This document shows, in pieces, positions 38,395-47,607 of a DNA stretch of 64,000 nucleotides. Origin of the DNA: Sedimentitalea arenosa (GTDB lineage Bacteria; Pseudomonadota; Alphaproteobacteria; Rhodobacterales; Rhodobacteraceae); NCBI RefSeq assembly GCF_016428585.1, contig NZ_JAELVR010000006.1:186001-250000 (forward strand), in the 5' to 3' direction. The position numbers and the translations under genes are program-made. Every line of letters starts with the position of its first letter. Positions within the stretch are counted from its first letter, which is position 1. Under the pieces are notes generated by a model. That model searched no databases and had not been told where the DNA came from. It saw only the letters and a list, made by a program, of their open reading frames with translations.

Positions 38395-39957
38395 TCAGCC
38401 GGCCAGGCGCTCGTGATCCGGCTTGGCCTCGGGCGCGGGAAGCGCGGCGACGGTGGGCCGGCTGAAATTCACCATGGTGGCACCGCTGTGGATCGGGTGG
38501 ACGCTGCAGATCAGCACCTCGCCCGACTTGGTGGTGATCTTGGCCCACCATTCCGCACGGTTGTCCTGTGACAGAACGAAATCGCGGATGTCGCCCCAGA
38601 CCGGCGTAGCACGGCATTTTTCCTGCCAGACCCGGATCGCATCGACGATCGCGGTCTGGGCGAAGCATTTCTCGGGGTCGACGTCCCAGAGCTTGTGATA
38701 CGCCGTGTTGGAAAAGGTCAGGTGCCCTTCGATCGAAAAGACCGCGATGGCGTCGTCGAGCCGGTCGAAGATCGATTGGCCCAGCTCCAGATCCGAACGG
38801 AAGCGACGGGTCAGGGTGATCTCGGCGGTGATGTCCTCGATCAGGAAGGCCACCGCGCCGTCGGGATGCGGACGGCCGCTCACCGAGTAGACCGAACCGG
38901 AGGGCAGAGACCACGTCTCCTGGTAGCGGCCGTTGGCGGCGGCCTCCACCAGATCGGCCATCTGGTCGCGCCAGCTGCTGTAATTCTTGGGCTCGGGCAT
39001 CATCTTCTGGTCGCGCAGACGATCGAAGAACGACAGCAGCGTCGGTCGCGCGCTGAGGAAATCGGCGGGCAGTGCGGTCAGGTCGATGAGCGCGGGATTG
39101 AACAGCACCAATTGACGGTTGCGGTCGAAGATCGCCAGGCCGATGGACAGTTGTGCGAATGTCTTGGCCAGCGTCTGCACGAAACTGCGCTGTGCCGCTT
39201 CGGCATCGACCACGGCGTTGACGTTCATCGCGTATCCCAGGGTTCCAGTGTCGTTCTGCATCAGTGACACGTCGAACCACAGTTTCCGCCCGGTCTCGTG
39301 ATCGGTCACGCTGCGCCTGGCCTTTTGCGTCGGGATCGGAACCTCTGAGCTGTTGCCGAAGAGTGGGGTGTCCGGGCCGGGTTTGCGCCCGTGCACGGTC
39401 CTGCATAGCGTTTCATAGGCGGTGTTGTACCAGGTCACGTCGCCCGAGGAATTGACGCGCCAGACAGGGAAATGAGACTTGTCCAGAGCTGTGCGCAGAG
39501 TGGCGAGCTCCTCCTCGACCGACAGGCCTGCTTCGGTCAGTACACGCATCCGCGCGGCGGGCGCATCATACAGCTGCACCCTGGTGATGCCGTCGATCCA
39601 TTCGCACACGATTTCGCGCTGATCCTGCGGATCGAGGGCCCGGACGACGATCCGACCAGTTGCCCTGACCGATGACGGGCAAGCGGGGAAAGCAGGGAAC
39701 TGCCGGACCAGTATGCCGTGCAGATCGGCCCAATCGCTTGGACCTGCGGGATGGTCCATGAGGGTTTCGGCGCGAGTCGTGACATCGAGCAGCTCGGGAC
39801 CGTCAAAGACCCAGATCGCTTCGTCGCAGGGTGGCGGGCCAACCGCTGGTCTGGCCGCTTGCGCCGGCCGGGAAGACAGCACGAACACTGCAACCGCCGC
39901 TGCCGCCATGCAGATCGCGGCCAGCAAGACCCATTCGACAATGTTCTGTTCCAGCAT
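38395..39957 (-). CDS. PAS-domain membrane protein, DivL-like, without kinase domains
   Basis: 520 aa. One N-terminal transmembrane helix (EWVLLAAICMAAAAVAVFVL), then tandem PAS-type segments: around HFPVWRVNSSGDVTWYNTAY, LSIGLAIFDRNRQLVLFNPA and FDRLDDAIAVFSIEGHLTFS. The chain ends soon after the last PAS, with no HisKA helix pair and no HATPase_c motifs. Rhodobacteraceae DivL, an upstream regulator of CckA-ChpT-CtrA, is described as a PAS protein lacking a kinase module, and this is my best match. ATG 39957 has GGGGAG upstream; ATG 39969 and a TTG further up are alternatives. Confidence 0.68.
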   Translation of the reverse strand: MLEQNIVEWVLLAAICMAAAAVAVFVLSSRPAQAARPAVGPPPCDEAIWVFDGPELLDVTTRAETLMDHPAGPSDWADLHGILVRQFPAFPACPSSVRATGRIVVRALDPQDQREIVCEWIDGITRVQLYDAPAARMRVLTEAGLSVEEELATLRTALDKSHFPVWRVNSSGDVTWYNTAYETLCRTVHGRKPGPDTPLFGNSSEVPIPTQKARRSVTDHETGRKLWFDVSLMQNDTGTLGYAMNVNAVVDAEAAQRSFVQTLAKTFAQLSIGLAIFDRNRQLVLFNPALIDLTALPADFLSARPTLLSFFDRLRDQKMMPEPKNYSSWRDQMADLVEAAANGRYQETWSLPSGSVYSVSGRPHPDGAVAFLIEDITAEITLTRRFRSDLELGQSIFDRLDDAIAVFSIEGHLTFSNTAYHKLWDVDPEKCFAQTAIVDAIRVWQEKCRATPVWGDIRDFVLSQDNRAEWWAKITTKSGEVLICSVHPIHSGATMVNFSRPTVAALPAPEAKPDHERLAG

Positions 39958-40035
39958 CCGACTCCCCATATCCGGGTGAACGAGAGCCAATCTGCGCTGT
40001 GATTGGTTAATGCCCTGTTAATCGGATGGCGCCGC

Positions 40036-41481
40036 TCAGACCCTGATCGGCTGGTTCAACCCTATGGGAACCGCGTTCTCGCCGAGTTGCGCATCGATCT
40101 TTGGGCGCGGCCAGACCACCTCTACGATCGCGCCCCTGCGCTCGGTTTTGAGCTTGTCGGGCTGGTAGGGGTCGGAGCCGTTGGCAAAACTGAGTTCAGC
40201 GCCGGAACGCTCGAGCAGGGTCTTGGCGATAAAGAGGCCCAACCCCATGCCCTCGTATTCCGGACGCGCCTTGCGGTCTGTCTCGGTGCGGCGGCGGCGC
40301 ACGAACGGGTCGCCGATACGGCCGATCATCTGGGGCGGATACCCACGTCCGTCATCCATGATGCGGATCGCGATCTCGTTGTCGGTCCAGGTAGATTCCA
40401 CCCAGACATTCTCGCGGGCGAAATCCACCGCGTTCTGCACGAGGTTGCGAAGACCGTGGATGATCTCGGGTTTGCGCAGAACCGAGGGCTGCTGATAGCT
40501 GCCGCCGGGGGCTGGCCCCTCCTCGAAATGGATCTGTTTCCCACGGTTCATGTGAGGCTCGGCGGCCTCGTTCAGTACGGCGCTCAGCGGCGCCTGACGC
40601 AGGTGGAGGTCATCTTTTCCGGCGCGTCCCATGTCGCGCAGGATGTCCCGGCACCGGTCGGCCTGTTCGCGGATCAGGGCGGCGTCCTCGCGCAGGTCGG
40701 GGCGGTCTTCCAGTTCCTCTATCAACTCGGCGCTGGCCAGCTTGATCGTTGCAAGCGGCGTGCCGAGCTCATGTGCCGCAGCGGCGACGACCCCGCCGAG
40801 ATCGGTCAGCTTCTGCTCGCGCGACAGGGCCAGCTGCGTCGCCGCCAGGGCGTCGCCCATCGACCGCATTTCCGAGCTGATCCTTCGGGAATAGGCACCC
40901 ATGAAGATGATCGCGATGATGATCGCGGCCCAGTTTCCGAATACAAAAACGTCGGGAATACGCAGGATGAAGCCCTGTTCGGTGCGCAGCGGCAAGTGGA
41001 ACTGCGCCATCAGAGTTACCAGGATAATCGCGGTGCTCCCGATCAGGATGGTCGAGCGCAGCCCCATGACGTTGGCCGATATCGTGACCGGGCCCAGAAG
41101 CAGCAAAGCGAAGGGATTGTGCAATCCGCCCGTCAGGTAGAGCAGAAAGGCCAGTTGCAGCAGGTCGAACAAGACCATCAGGAAGTTTTCGGTCTCGGTC
41201 AGGCGTTTGTTTTCCGGGAAGACGAAGATGGCGATCAGGTTGCCGATCACCGAAATCCCGATGGCCAGGTAGCAGAGCCCGAGTTCGAGTTGCAGGTGGT
41301 ACATCTTCTGGGCGACGGTGATGGCCGTCAGCTGACCGGCGATGGCCACCCAGCGCAGCAGGATCAGCGTACGCAACCTGATCCAGTTGCTGCGCGACTG
41401 ACCGCGCATCAGGCCAATGTCGGAGTCGGTCATCTTGTCCCAGTGCGGTTGTATCGGTTGAGTCAGTTGATAGGTACGCAT
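40036..41481 (-). CDS. regB: Redox-sensing histidine kinase RegB/PrrB
   Basis: 481 aa. About six hydrophobic N-terminal helices carry the quinone-binding motif GGLHNPF. The phosphorylated His is in AAAAHELGTPLATIKL, and exactly 40 residues later comes the redox cysteine in EQADRCRDIL, the same spacing as His225-Cys265 of Rhodobacter RegB. The ATP-binding N, G1 and G2 boxes are NLVQNAVDFA, DDGRGYP and GMGLGLFIAKTLL. It is divergent from senC across 40 bases. The exact start (41481 or a downstream Met) is uncertain. Confidence 0.95.
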   Translation of the reverse strand: MRTYQLTQPIQPHWDKMTDSDIGLMRGQSRSNWIRLRTLILLRWVAIAGQLTAITVAQKMYHLQLELGLCYLAIGISVIGNLIAIFVFPENKRLTETENFLMVLFDLLQLAFLLYLTGGLHNPFALLLLGPVTISANVMGLRSTILIGSTAIILVTLMAQFHLPLRTEQGFILRIPDVFVFGNWAAIIIAIIFMGAYSRRISSEMRSMGDALAATQLALSREQKLTDLGGVVAAAAHELGTPLATIKLASAELIEELEDRPDLREDAALIREQADRCRDILRDMGRAGKDDLHLRQAPLSAVLNEAAEPHMNRGKQIHFEEGPAPGGSYQQPSVLRKPEIIHGLRNLVQNAVDFARENVWVESTWTDNEIAIRIMDDGRGYPPQMIGRIGDPFVRRRRTETDRKARPEYEGMGLGLFIAKTLLERSGAELSFANGSDPYQPDKLKTERRGAIVEVVWPRPKIDAQLGENAVPIGLNQPIRV

Positions 41482-41521
41482 AATCAAACGTCAACCGTTC
41501 CCTCGCCCGGAGTGACTGCCC

Positions 41522-42142
41522 ATGTCCCGACTGTATGCCCTTGTCGCTGCTGCTGTTCTCGTCGCTTTGGGGGGCGGTTTGTGGCTGGCCACCAGCCTGA
41601 CAACGCCTGAGGATCAGTTCGCCCAATGCCGTGCCAGCCAGGTCGCCGGAGGCACTTCGCAGATCGGCGGACCGTTCGAACTTGTCAATGCAGACGGCGA
41701 GACCGTCACCGACAAGGACGTGCTGACCGAGCCGGCGCTGATCTATTTCGGCTACACGTTCTGCCCTGATGTCTGCCCGCTGGACACTGCCCGGAATGCC
41801 GAGGTGGTCGACCTGCTGGACGCGCGCGGCAAGCGGATCACGCCGGTCTTCATCTCGATCGATCCGCAGCGCGACACGCCCAAAGTGGTCGGAGATTTCG
41901 CCGCGAACCTGCATGAGCGGATGATCGGCTTGACCGGCTCACCCGAGCAGGTGAAGGCCGCGAGCCAAGCCTACAAGACCTACTACAAGGCCCAGCCGGC
42001 CGACGACGAATACTACCTCGTCGATCACTCGACCTTCAGTTACCTGGTGCTGCCAGAACACGGCTTTGTCGAGTTCTTCCGCCGCGACACGCCGCCCGAA
42101 GAAATGGCTGACCAGATCGCGTGCTTCCTCGACAACGCGTGA
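41522..42142 (+). CDS. senC: SenC/PrrC, Sco1-type copper protein
   Basis: 206 aa. An N-terminal membrane anchor (YALVAAAVLVALGGGLWLA) exposes a thioredoxin-fold domain to the periplasm. The copper ligands are CPDVC (in FGYTFCPDVCPLD) and the His of VDHSTFSYLV. Sco proteins deliver copper to the CuA or CuB site of terminal oxidases, and PrrC also feeds into RegB signalling. The gene lies between regB and regA, the classical reg arrangement. Confidence 0.95.
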   Translation: MSRLYALVAAAVLVALGGGLWLATSLTTPEDQFAQCRASQVAGGTSQIGGPFELVNADGETVTDKDVLTEPALIYFGYTFCPDVCPLDTARNAEVVDLLDARGKRITPVFISIDPQRDTPKVVGDFAANLHERMIGLTGSPEQVKAASQAYKTYYKAQPADDEYYLVDHSTFSYLVLPEHGFVEFFRRDTPPEEMADQIACFLDNA

Positions 42143-42224
42143 CCACACTCCGCGTTTGACCTTTGCACGGGTGCCGCTAATACTCCACTGACCAAGGAAA
42201 AATAGTATCCGGTGGAGGAGCAGC

Positions 42225-42779
42225 ATGGCGGATTCGGCGCAGAAGGAGATCGGACCAGACAAGTCGCTCTTGCTGGTGGATGACGACGAACCCTTTCTGC
42301 GGCGCCTTGCGAAAGCCATGGAGAAGCGCGGGTTCGAGATCGAAACCGCCTCCTCGGTCGCGGCGGGACGAGCAATCGCGACGGCGCGCCCTCCGGCCTA
42401 CGCGGTCGTGGACCTCCGGCTGGAAGACGGCAACGGGCTCGACGTGGTCGAAGTGCTGCGCGAAAAGCGTCCCGACAGCCGCGTCGTCGTGTTGACAGGA
42501 TATGGTGCGATCGCGACCGCCGTCGCGGCCGTCAAGATCGGGGCGACCGATTATCTTTCCAAGCCCGCAGATGCGACCGACATAACCAACGCATTGCTTG
42601 TTCAATCCGACGAGCTGCCGCCGCCGCCGGAGAATCCGATGAGTGCCGACCGGGTACGCTGGGAGCATATCCAGCGGGTCTATGAGTTGTGCGACCGCAA
42701 TGTCAGCGAAACCGCGCGGCGCTTGAACATGCATCGCCGGACCCTGCAGCGCATCCTGGCCAAGCGCAGCCCGCGCTGA
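42225..42779 (+). CDS. regA: Response regulator RegA/PrrA
   Basis: 184 aa. The receiver has LLLVDDDEPFLRRL, the phospho-acceptor Asp63 in AVVDLRLEDGNGLDVV and the KPADAT lysine; the C-terminus is a Fis-type helix-turn-helix (NVSETARRLNMHRRTLQRIL), one of the most conserved bacterial regulators. A proline linker (ELPPPPENP) joins the two. The start has GGAGGAGCAGC before ATG. RegA controls photosynthesis, respiration, carbon and nitrogen fixation genes in relatives. Confidence 0.97.
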   Translation: MADSAQKEIGPDKSLLLVDDDEPFLRRLAKAMEKRGFEIETASSVAAGRAIATARPPAYAVVDLRLEDGNGLDVVEVLREKRPDSRVVVLTGYGAIATAVAAVKIGATDYLSKPADATDITNALLVQSDELPPPPENPMSADRVRWEHIQRVYELCDRNVSETARRLNMHRRTLQRILAKRSPR

Positions 42780-42796
42780 GCGAGAGCGCAGGAAGC

Positions 42797-43957
42797 GTGG
42801 CGACGCCGCTCGGTCCCGACACGCAGCCCCTGCCCAACGGTGGCTGGTCCGAAGAGATCCGGGTTCTACCCGAGGCGATCGTGGTGCCGCCCGTGGCCGG
42901 CGGTTTCATCCAGCCAGCCGGCATCCTTGACGAAGCCGGGCGATATCGGCCGGAGGGCGCGTTGTGGCGCAAGTACCGTGCCCTCACAACCGAACCCGAC
43001 CCGCCCGCAGCGCCGCCTGAAAGGCTGGTCGGGCGGTGGCTTTGGGGCGGGGTGCTCTGGGCCCATTTCGGGCATTTCCTGGTCGAAAGCAGTGCCAGGC
43101 TTTGGGCGCTCGACCATCTGGATACGCCCGTGGACGGTATTCTGTTCATGCCGAAACGGCCGCGGGTCGGCACGGCCATACGCGGTTTTCAGCGCGATTT
43201 CATAGGTCTGATGGCTCCGGGTCTACCGATCCGCGTGGTGGCGACACCGACGCGGATCGAAACGCTGGTCGTTCCGGGACAGGGCTTTGGTTTGGGCCTG
43301 ATAACCGCGGGCACGGAGAAGTTCCGCACCGCGATCCACGATAACTTTGCCCGCGGCGTCGCAGCGGACGGGTCCGAGAAACTCTATATCTCGCGGTCTG
43401 CGCTGGGCGCGAGCAAGGGCGGGCTTCTGGGTGAGGAGAAGCTCGAAGAGCTGCTGACGGCGGAAGGGTACACCGTCTTTCATCCGGAAAAGCACGATAT
43501 CGCGACCCAGGTCGCCCGCTACAAGGCGGCTCGCAGGGTCGTTGCCGCGGATGGATCGGCGCTGCACCTCTTTGCCATGGTCGGTAGGCCGCACCAGTCG
43601 GTGGCGATGATCCTTCGGCGCAGGTCGAGCGCAAACAACCTCCTCGCGACCCATGTGGCGCGTTTCACAGGGGTGGAGCCGCTGGTGATCTCGGCGCTGC
43701 GCACCGAATGGGTCAGGAAGGGTAGCGGCAAATCGAACCGTCTGTCCTTTGGGGAACTCGATCACGCGCGGATCGGGGTGGCCTTGGCGGACGGCGGGTT
43801 TGTCGCGCGTGGTGCGGACTGGCCGGTTCTGAGCGATGCGGAGCGTCAGGTTGCTTTCGCGCAGAAAAAGCTGGACCAGCGCGGTAATTTCATCGAGTCG
43901 CCGACCCACGTGCGTCGCCGTCTGCGCGCGGCACGTCGAGCGAAACGGGCGGGCTGA
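42797..43957 (+). CDS. Glycosyltransferase family 61 (DUF563) protein
   Basis: 386 aa. The central region LWAHFGHFLVESSARLWAL and the C-terminal RVVAADGSALHLFAMVGRP are characteristic of GT61 enzymes of bacterial surface polysaccharides. No transmembrane helix is seen. I place the start at GTG 42797 after GCAGGAAGC; the frame is open further up, overlapping regA, which I do not accept. It follows regA by 17 bases and may be read through from it. Acceptor and donor are unknown. Confidence 0.82.
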   Translation: MATPLGPDTQPLPNGGWSEEIRVLPEAIVVPPVAGGFIQPAGILDEAGRYRPEGALWRKYRALTTEPDPPAAPPERLVGRWLWGGVLWAHFGHFLVESSARLWALDHLDTPVDGILFMPKRPRVGTAIRGFQRDFIGLMAPGLPIRVVATPTRIETLVVPGQGFGLGLITAGTEKFRTAIHDNFARGVAADGSEKLYISRSALGASKGGLLGEEKLEELLTAEGYTVFHPEKHDIATQVARYKAARRVVAADGSALHLFAMVGRPHQSVAMILRRRSSANNLLATHVARFTGVEPLVISALRTEWVRKGSGKSNRLSFGELDHARIGVALADGGFVARGADWPVLSDAERQVAFAQKKLDQRGNFIESPTHVRRRLRAARRAKRAG

Positions 43958-43964
43958 CAGCGGG

Positions 43965-44561
43965 CTAGTCCATCAGAGCCAACAGGTCGGCGTGGCGTTG
44001 CAGGAACTCGGCGCGAGTCTCTACGGGCGCGCGCAGGCGAATGTCGAGATCATCCACCAATGTGCGATCCGGCTTGCCGAAGAACCGGTCGGCCTCGACT
44101 TCCGAAAAGCCCGCGATGCGGGTCGCCTCCATCCATGCGCTGATCCGGTCAGCCCTCTTGATCTGCCGTTTGACCGTGTCGGGCAGGGTGGCCGGCAAGC
44201 CGAACCGGATGTGGATCGCCGCCATCAACCGCCCGTCAAGTTCGCCATAGCTTGGACCCACGGCCGCCTTCACCGGCGAAATCATGTCCCCGATCACGTA
44301 TTCCGGTGCGTCATGCAGCAGCGCCGCCATCCGCCACTTGGCTGGTGCCTTGGGAACGAGCCGCGTGAACAGCCTTTCGACCAGCAGCGAGTGTTCGGCC
44401 ACGGAATAGGCATACTCCCCAGCGGTCTGCCCGTTCCACCGAGCGACAAAGGCGAGTCCATGCGCGATGTCCTCGATCTCGATATCGACCGGGGTCGGAT
44501 CGAGCAGGTCAAGCCGGCGTCCTGACAGCATTCTCTGCCATGCGCGGGGTTTCTGGGCCAT
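43965..44561 (-). CDS. HD-domain hydrolase, YfbR-like nucleotidase family
   Basis: 198 aa. The metal-binding residues appear as EYAYSVAEHSLLVERLF and MAALLHDAPEYVIGDMISP (His...His-Asp), then a late Asp in KRADRISAWMEATRI. YfbR-like proteins are 5'-deoxynucleotidases; other HD phosphohydrolases share the pattern, so the substrate is only suggested. ATG 44561 has AGGAGAG upstream. It converges with the GT61 gene (7 bases) and is divergent from a small exported protein. Confidence 0.85.
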   Translation of the reverse strand: MAQKPRAWQRMLSGRRLDLLDPTPVDIEIEDIAHGLAFVARWNGQTAGEYAYSVAEHSLLVERLFTRLVPKAPAKWRMAALLHDAPEYVIGDMISPVKAAVGPSYGELDGRLMAAIHIRFGLPATLPDTVKRQIKRADRISAWMEATRIAGFSEVEADRFFGKPDRTLVDDLDIRLRAPVETRAEFLQRHADLLALMD

Positions 44562-44648
44562 GTTGCGTCTCTCCTCGCTTTTCGCGCCTGCCCACTTTCG
44601 CGGAACCGATGGTCGTTTCGCCACGTTCTATCCCCGAAGGAGACGATC

Positions 44649-44963
44649 ATGAAACCCGCTTTTGCACCCGCGATATTTATAGCCATGCTGGGCCTGTTCC
44701 CAAGCCTCCCGACGTTGGCGACCGCGCAGCCGATGGTCTGCATGCCGCAGTACGAATTGGATGCGGCATTGGTGGATTGGTACGGCGAGCGGGCCCTTCC
44801 CGGTCAGGATGGCGACCCGACGACGGTCTGGGTGTCGCCCGAAACCGGCACTTGGTCGGTGGTGCGATACCGCGCGGATGGCAATGGCTGTGTGATCGCG
44901 TCGGGTGAAGACTGGAACAAAGCCGCGACACGCCCGGAAGTGGTGGCGGCGCTCAGCGATTAA
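44649..44963 (+). CDS. Small exported hypothetical protein
   Basis: 104 aa. GAAGGAGACGATC precedes the ATG. A signal peptide (PAFAPAIFIAMLGLFPSLPT, cleaved near ATA-QP) is followed by a short mature part of about 77 residues with two cysteines (MVCMP and NGCVIA), which could form a disulfide, and a WVSPETGTWSVVRYRADGNG segment of probable beta structure. I do not recognise the family. It stands alone, upstream of ahcY. Confidence 0.75.
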   Translation: MKPAFAPAIFIAMLGLFPSLPTLATAQPMVCMPQYELDAALVDWYGERALPGQDGDPTTVWVSPETGTWSVVRYRADGNGCVIASGEDWNKAATRPEVVAALSD

Positions 44964-45040
44964 CCGTCGCGTTTCCGTTTGTTGAGAAACCCGGATGAAG
45001 CTGCTAGGGGACGCCATCGTTTATGAGAGGGTGCCCCGGA

Positions 45041-46435
45041 ATGGCAAAAGATTACATCGTCAAGGACATCGGCCTCGCGGAATTTGGCCGCAAGGAGTTG
45101 GACATCGCGGAAACCGAGATGCCGGGCCTGATGGCTCTGCGGTCGGAATATGGCGAGAGCAAACCGCTGAAGGGCGCGCGCATCGCAGGCAGCCTGCACA
45201 TGACGATTCAGACTGCGGTCCTGATCGAGACCTTGGTCCATCTCGGTGCGGATGTCCGCTGGGCGTCGTGCAACATTTTCTCGACTCAGGATCACGCGGC
45301 CGCGGCGATCGCGGCAGGCGGTACCCCGGTCTTCGCTATCAAGGGAGAAACGCTGGAAGAATACTGGGACTACGCAGACCGCATCTTCGATTTCGAAGAT
45401 GGCGGCGCGAACATGATCCTCGACGATGGTGGCGATGCGACACTCTATATCCTGATGGGTGCGCGTGTCGAAGAGGGTGAAGAGGACCTGATCGCGGTGC
45501 CGACGAGCGAGGAAGAGGAATACCTTTTCGCGCAGATCAGGAAGCGTATCGCCAAGAGCCCGGGTTGGTTCGTCAAGCAACGCCACATGATCAAGGGCGT
45601 GACCGAGGAAACCACCACCGGGGTGCACCGTCTCTACCAGATGATGGAAAAGGGTCACCTGCCGTTCCCGGCGATCAACGTCAATGACAGCGTCACCAAG
45701 TCGAAATTCGACAACAAGTATGGCTGCAAGGAAAGCCTCGTCGACGGCATCCGCCGCGCCACCGACACGATGATGGCCGGCAAGGTCGCTGTCGTGTGCG
45801 GCTATGGCGACGTCGGCAAGGGTTCTGCGGCGTCACTGCGCGGTGCGGGCGCACGTGTCAAGGTAACGGAAATCGATCCGATCTGCGCGCTTCAGGCGGC
45901 GATGGACGGGTTTGAGGTCACCACGCTCGAGGATTGCCTGAGCACCGCCGACATCTTCATCACCACCACCGGCAACAAGGACGTGATCCGCATCGAGCAC
46001 ATGCGCGAGATGAAGGACATGGCCATTGTCGGAAACATCGGCCATTTCGACAACGAGATTCAGGTCGCTGCGCTCAAGAACCACAAGTGGACCAACATCA
46101 AGGACCAGGTCGACATGATCGAGATGCCTTCGGGCAGCCGGATCATCCTGCTGTCTGAAGGTCGCTTGCTGAATCTGGGCAACGCCACGGGACACCCGTC
46201 GTTCGTGATGTCGGCCAGCTTTACCAACCAGGTTCTTGCGCAGATCGAACTCTGGACGAAGGGTGACCAGTACAAGAACGAGGTCTATGTTCTGCCCAAG
46301 CACCTGGACGAAAAGGTCGCGCGGCTGCATCTGGATCGGATCGGTGTCAAGCTCTCGACGCTCAGCTCCGAGCAGGCGGCCTATATCGGCGTGACGCCGG
46401 AAGGCCCGTTCAAGCCAGAGCATTACCGCTACTGA
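45041..46435 (+). CDS. ahcY: Adenosylhomocysteinase (S-adenosyl-L-homocysteine hydrolase)
   Basis: 464 aa. AhcY splits S-adenosylhomocysteine into homocysteine and adenosine, removing the by-product of methylation. The NAD-binding loop is [37 protein letters not shown] opens the protein, and KPEHYRY ends it as in other members. I chose ATG 45041; six extra codons upstream are unsupported. I looked for a SAH or SAM/SAH riboswitch in the 77 bases upstream and could not see one. A stem-loop follows the stop. Confidence 0.97.
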   Translation: MAKDYIVKDIGLAEFGRKELDIAETEMPGLMALRSEYGESKPLKGARIAGSLHMTIQTAVLIETLVHLGADVRWASCNIFSTQDHAAAAIAAGGTPVFAIKGETLEEYWDYADRIFDFEDGGANMILDDGGDATLYILMGARVEEGEEDLIAVPTSEEEEYLFAQIRKRIAKSPGWFVKQRHMIKGVTEETTTGVHRLYQMMEKGHLPFPAINVNDSVTKSKFDNKYGCKESLVDGIRRATDTMMAGKVAVVCGYGDVGKGSAASLRGAGARVKVTEIDPICALQAAMDGFEVTTLEDCLSTADIFITTTGNKDVIRIEHMREMKDMAIVGNIGHFDNEIQVAALKNHKWTNIKDQVDMIEMPSGSRIILLSEGRLLNLGNATGHPSFVMSASFTNQVLAQIELWTKGDQYKNEVYVLPKHLDEKVARLHLDRIGVKLSTLSSEQAAYIGVTPEGPFKPEHYRY

Positions 46436-46452
46436 TCTTTTCAGAAGCAATG

Positions 46453-46482
46453 GTCCTTGCCGCCGGGTGCGGTGGCAAGGAC
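46453..46482. terminator. Stem-loop between convergent ahcY and the outer-membrane gene
   Basis: GTCCTTGCC (46453-46461) pairs perfectly with GGCAAGGAC (46474-46482) around a 12-base loop, midway between two convergent stop codons. No T tract follows in either direction, so it is a candidate bidirectional terminator by position. Confidence 0.5.
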
Positions 46483-46492
46483 GCCGGATCGC

Positions 46493-47305
46493 TCAGAACT
46501 GGAAGTTGATCCCCGCGAAGACCGACCATTCCGGCATGCCGGTCCCACTGCTCTCCAGCGTGTATTGGGGTTCGATGAAGGTGTTTATCACCGCGCGATC
46601 GGTGACGGTCACCTTGCCGACGCCAAGACCCAGCGGGATCATGTAGTTGTCGTTCTCGAAGTTGTACGTCCAGATGGCGGTGGACCGCAGGTACCAGCCT
46701 TCGCCCAATTGGTAGAACAGGAAAGGCTGAAAGGCGCCGGAATTGACATCGTCCGCGGAGTCCGGCCCCGCAAAGCTCGCCTGCCATGTCAACAGGTATC
46801 CCCATTGGAACTTGGGGTTGGTCGCATTGAACAGAACGTTGGCGAGACCCGCCGACCATTTCTCGCTCCCGAGCTCGGAGTTCGTCGCCGTCGGTGCGGT
46901 CAATTGGGGCCCGACGCCAAAACTGATGTTGGGATTGCCGGTGTCGAACAGATACGCAGCAAAAATGTTGAAGTCGCCAACTCCGGTCTCGTGCGACAGG
47001 GACGGCCCCGTCGGCAGCGTGTTCACAGGCAGCGTTGCCCGCATGAGCCAGTTGCCGCCAAACAATTGAAACGGAAGGGCTGCGCGAAGGTAGAACTGGT
47101 TAGCGTCCGTATCGACCCCGGTCAGATCTCCAACATAGAGATTCTGAAAGCTGACCGTCTTGGTTTGGGCAAGCGGGTTGTTGGCTTGAGCGTCCTCATT
47201 CTGCAGGGCGGTTGCAGCGGTCGCATTCTGCTGGGCGGTTGCAGCGGTCGCAGTGAGGCACGCCAGGATCGGGAGCGAAGCGAGAACCCTGAGAAGTCGC
47301 ATCAT
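46493..47305 (-). CDS. Outer-membrane beta-barrel-type exported protein
   Basis: 270 aa. A signal peptide ([20 protein letters not shown]) is followed by a Gln/Asn/Ala-rich junction built from a 27-bp tandem duplication, then alternating strands rich in aromatic residues ([29 protein letters not shown]) and a terminal Phe (FAGINFQF), typical of outer-membrane proteins. No porin signature is recognisable; it may be a transporter-like or 'neuromedin U/transport' family barrel. It is divergent from DUF2853. Two adjacent ATG codons could serve as start. Confidence 0.72.
   Translation of the reverse strand: MMRLLRVLASLPILACLTATAATAQQNATAATALQNEDAQANNPLAQTKTVSFQNLYVGDLTGVDTDANQFYLRAALPFQLFGGNWLMRATLPVNTLPTGPSLSHETGVGDFNIFAAYLFDTGNPNISFGVGPQLTAPTATNSELGSEKWSAGLANVLFNATNPKFQWGYLLTWQASFAGPDSADDVNSGAFQPFLFYQLGEGWYLRSTAIWTYNFENDNYMIPLGLGVGKVTVTDRAVINTFIEPQYTLESSGTGMPEWSVFAGINFQF
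47197..47250. repeat. 27-bp tandem duplication in the outer-membrane gene
   Basis: Units 47197-47223 and 47224-47250 are adjacent and identical at 26 of 27 positions. In frame this gives TAATAQQNA followed by TAATALQNE at the signal-peptide/mature junction, adding nine residues per copy. Confidence 0.9.
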
Positions 47306-47607
47306 GTGAATGTACCTGCTTTTTGGTGCGCTCGCCCGGATAGGGCCGCCCCGCTACGTTTGTAGTCTCGGGAGGAGATTGCACGCTGGATGTCTCGCAT
47401 GCAACCTTAAGCATCAACGCCTTGCCTTGGTTTGCTTGCGCTGTCGCCTGACCGGTTCTTGCGGGCGATGTGGTTCGCGGCCCGGTGCCCATGTTGCGCA
47501 GTCTCGCCGATGGGGCGTTGGCCGAACAAAAATTCTTGTATCGCAGGCACACGCGGCTAACGTTTCAAGGAGGTCTTGGTGGCCTGAATGCAGGAGTTGG
47601 AGTTATT
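47306..47607. other. Intergenic region between divergent outer-membrane and DUF2853 genes
   Basis: 302 bases without a supported gene. Reading frames here have no ribosome-binding sites or recognisable products. The interval must contain the promoters of both divergent genes, but I could not identify -35/-10 pairs, operators or hairpins with confidence. Confidence 0.5.

Noticed and set aside
44964-45040. SAH or SAM/SAH riboswitch before ahcY
   Set aside because: The 77 bases show no matching conserved core or pseudoknot that I can recognise.
47306-47607. Small genes in the intergenic frames
   Set aside because: Frames are short, lack ribosome-binding sites and have no recognisable product.
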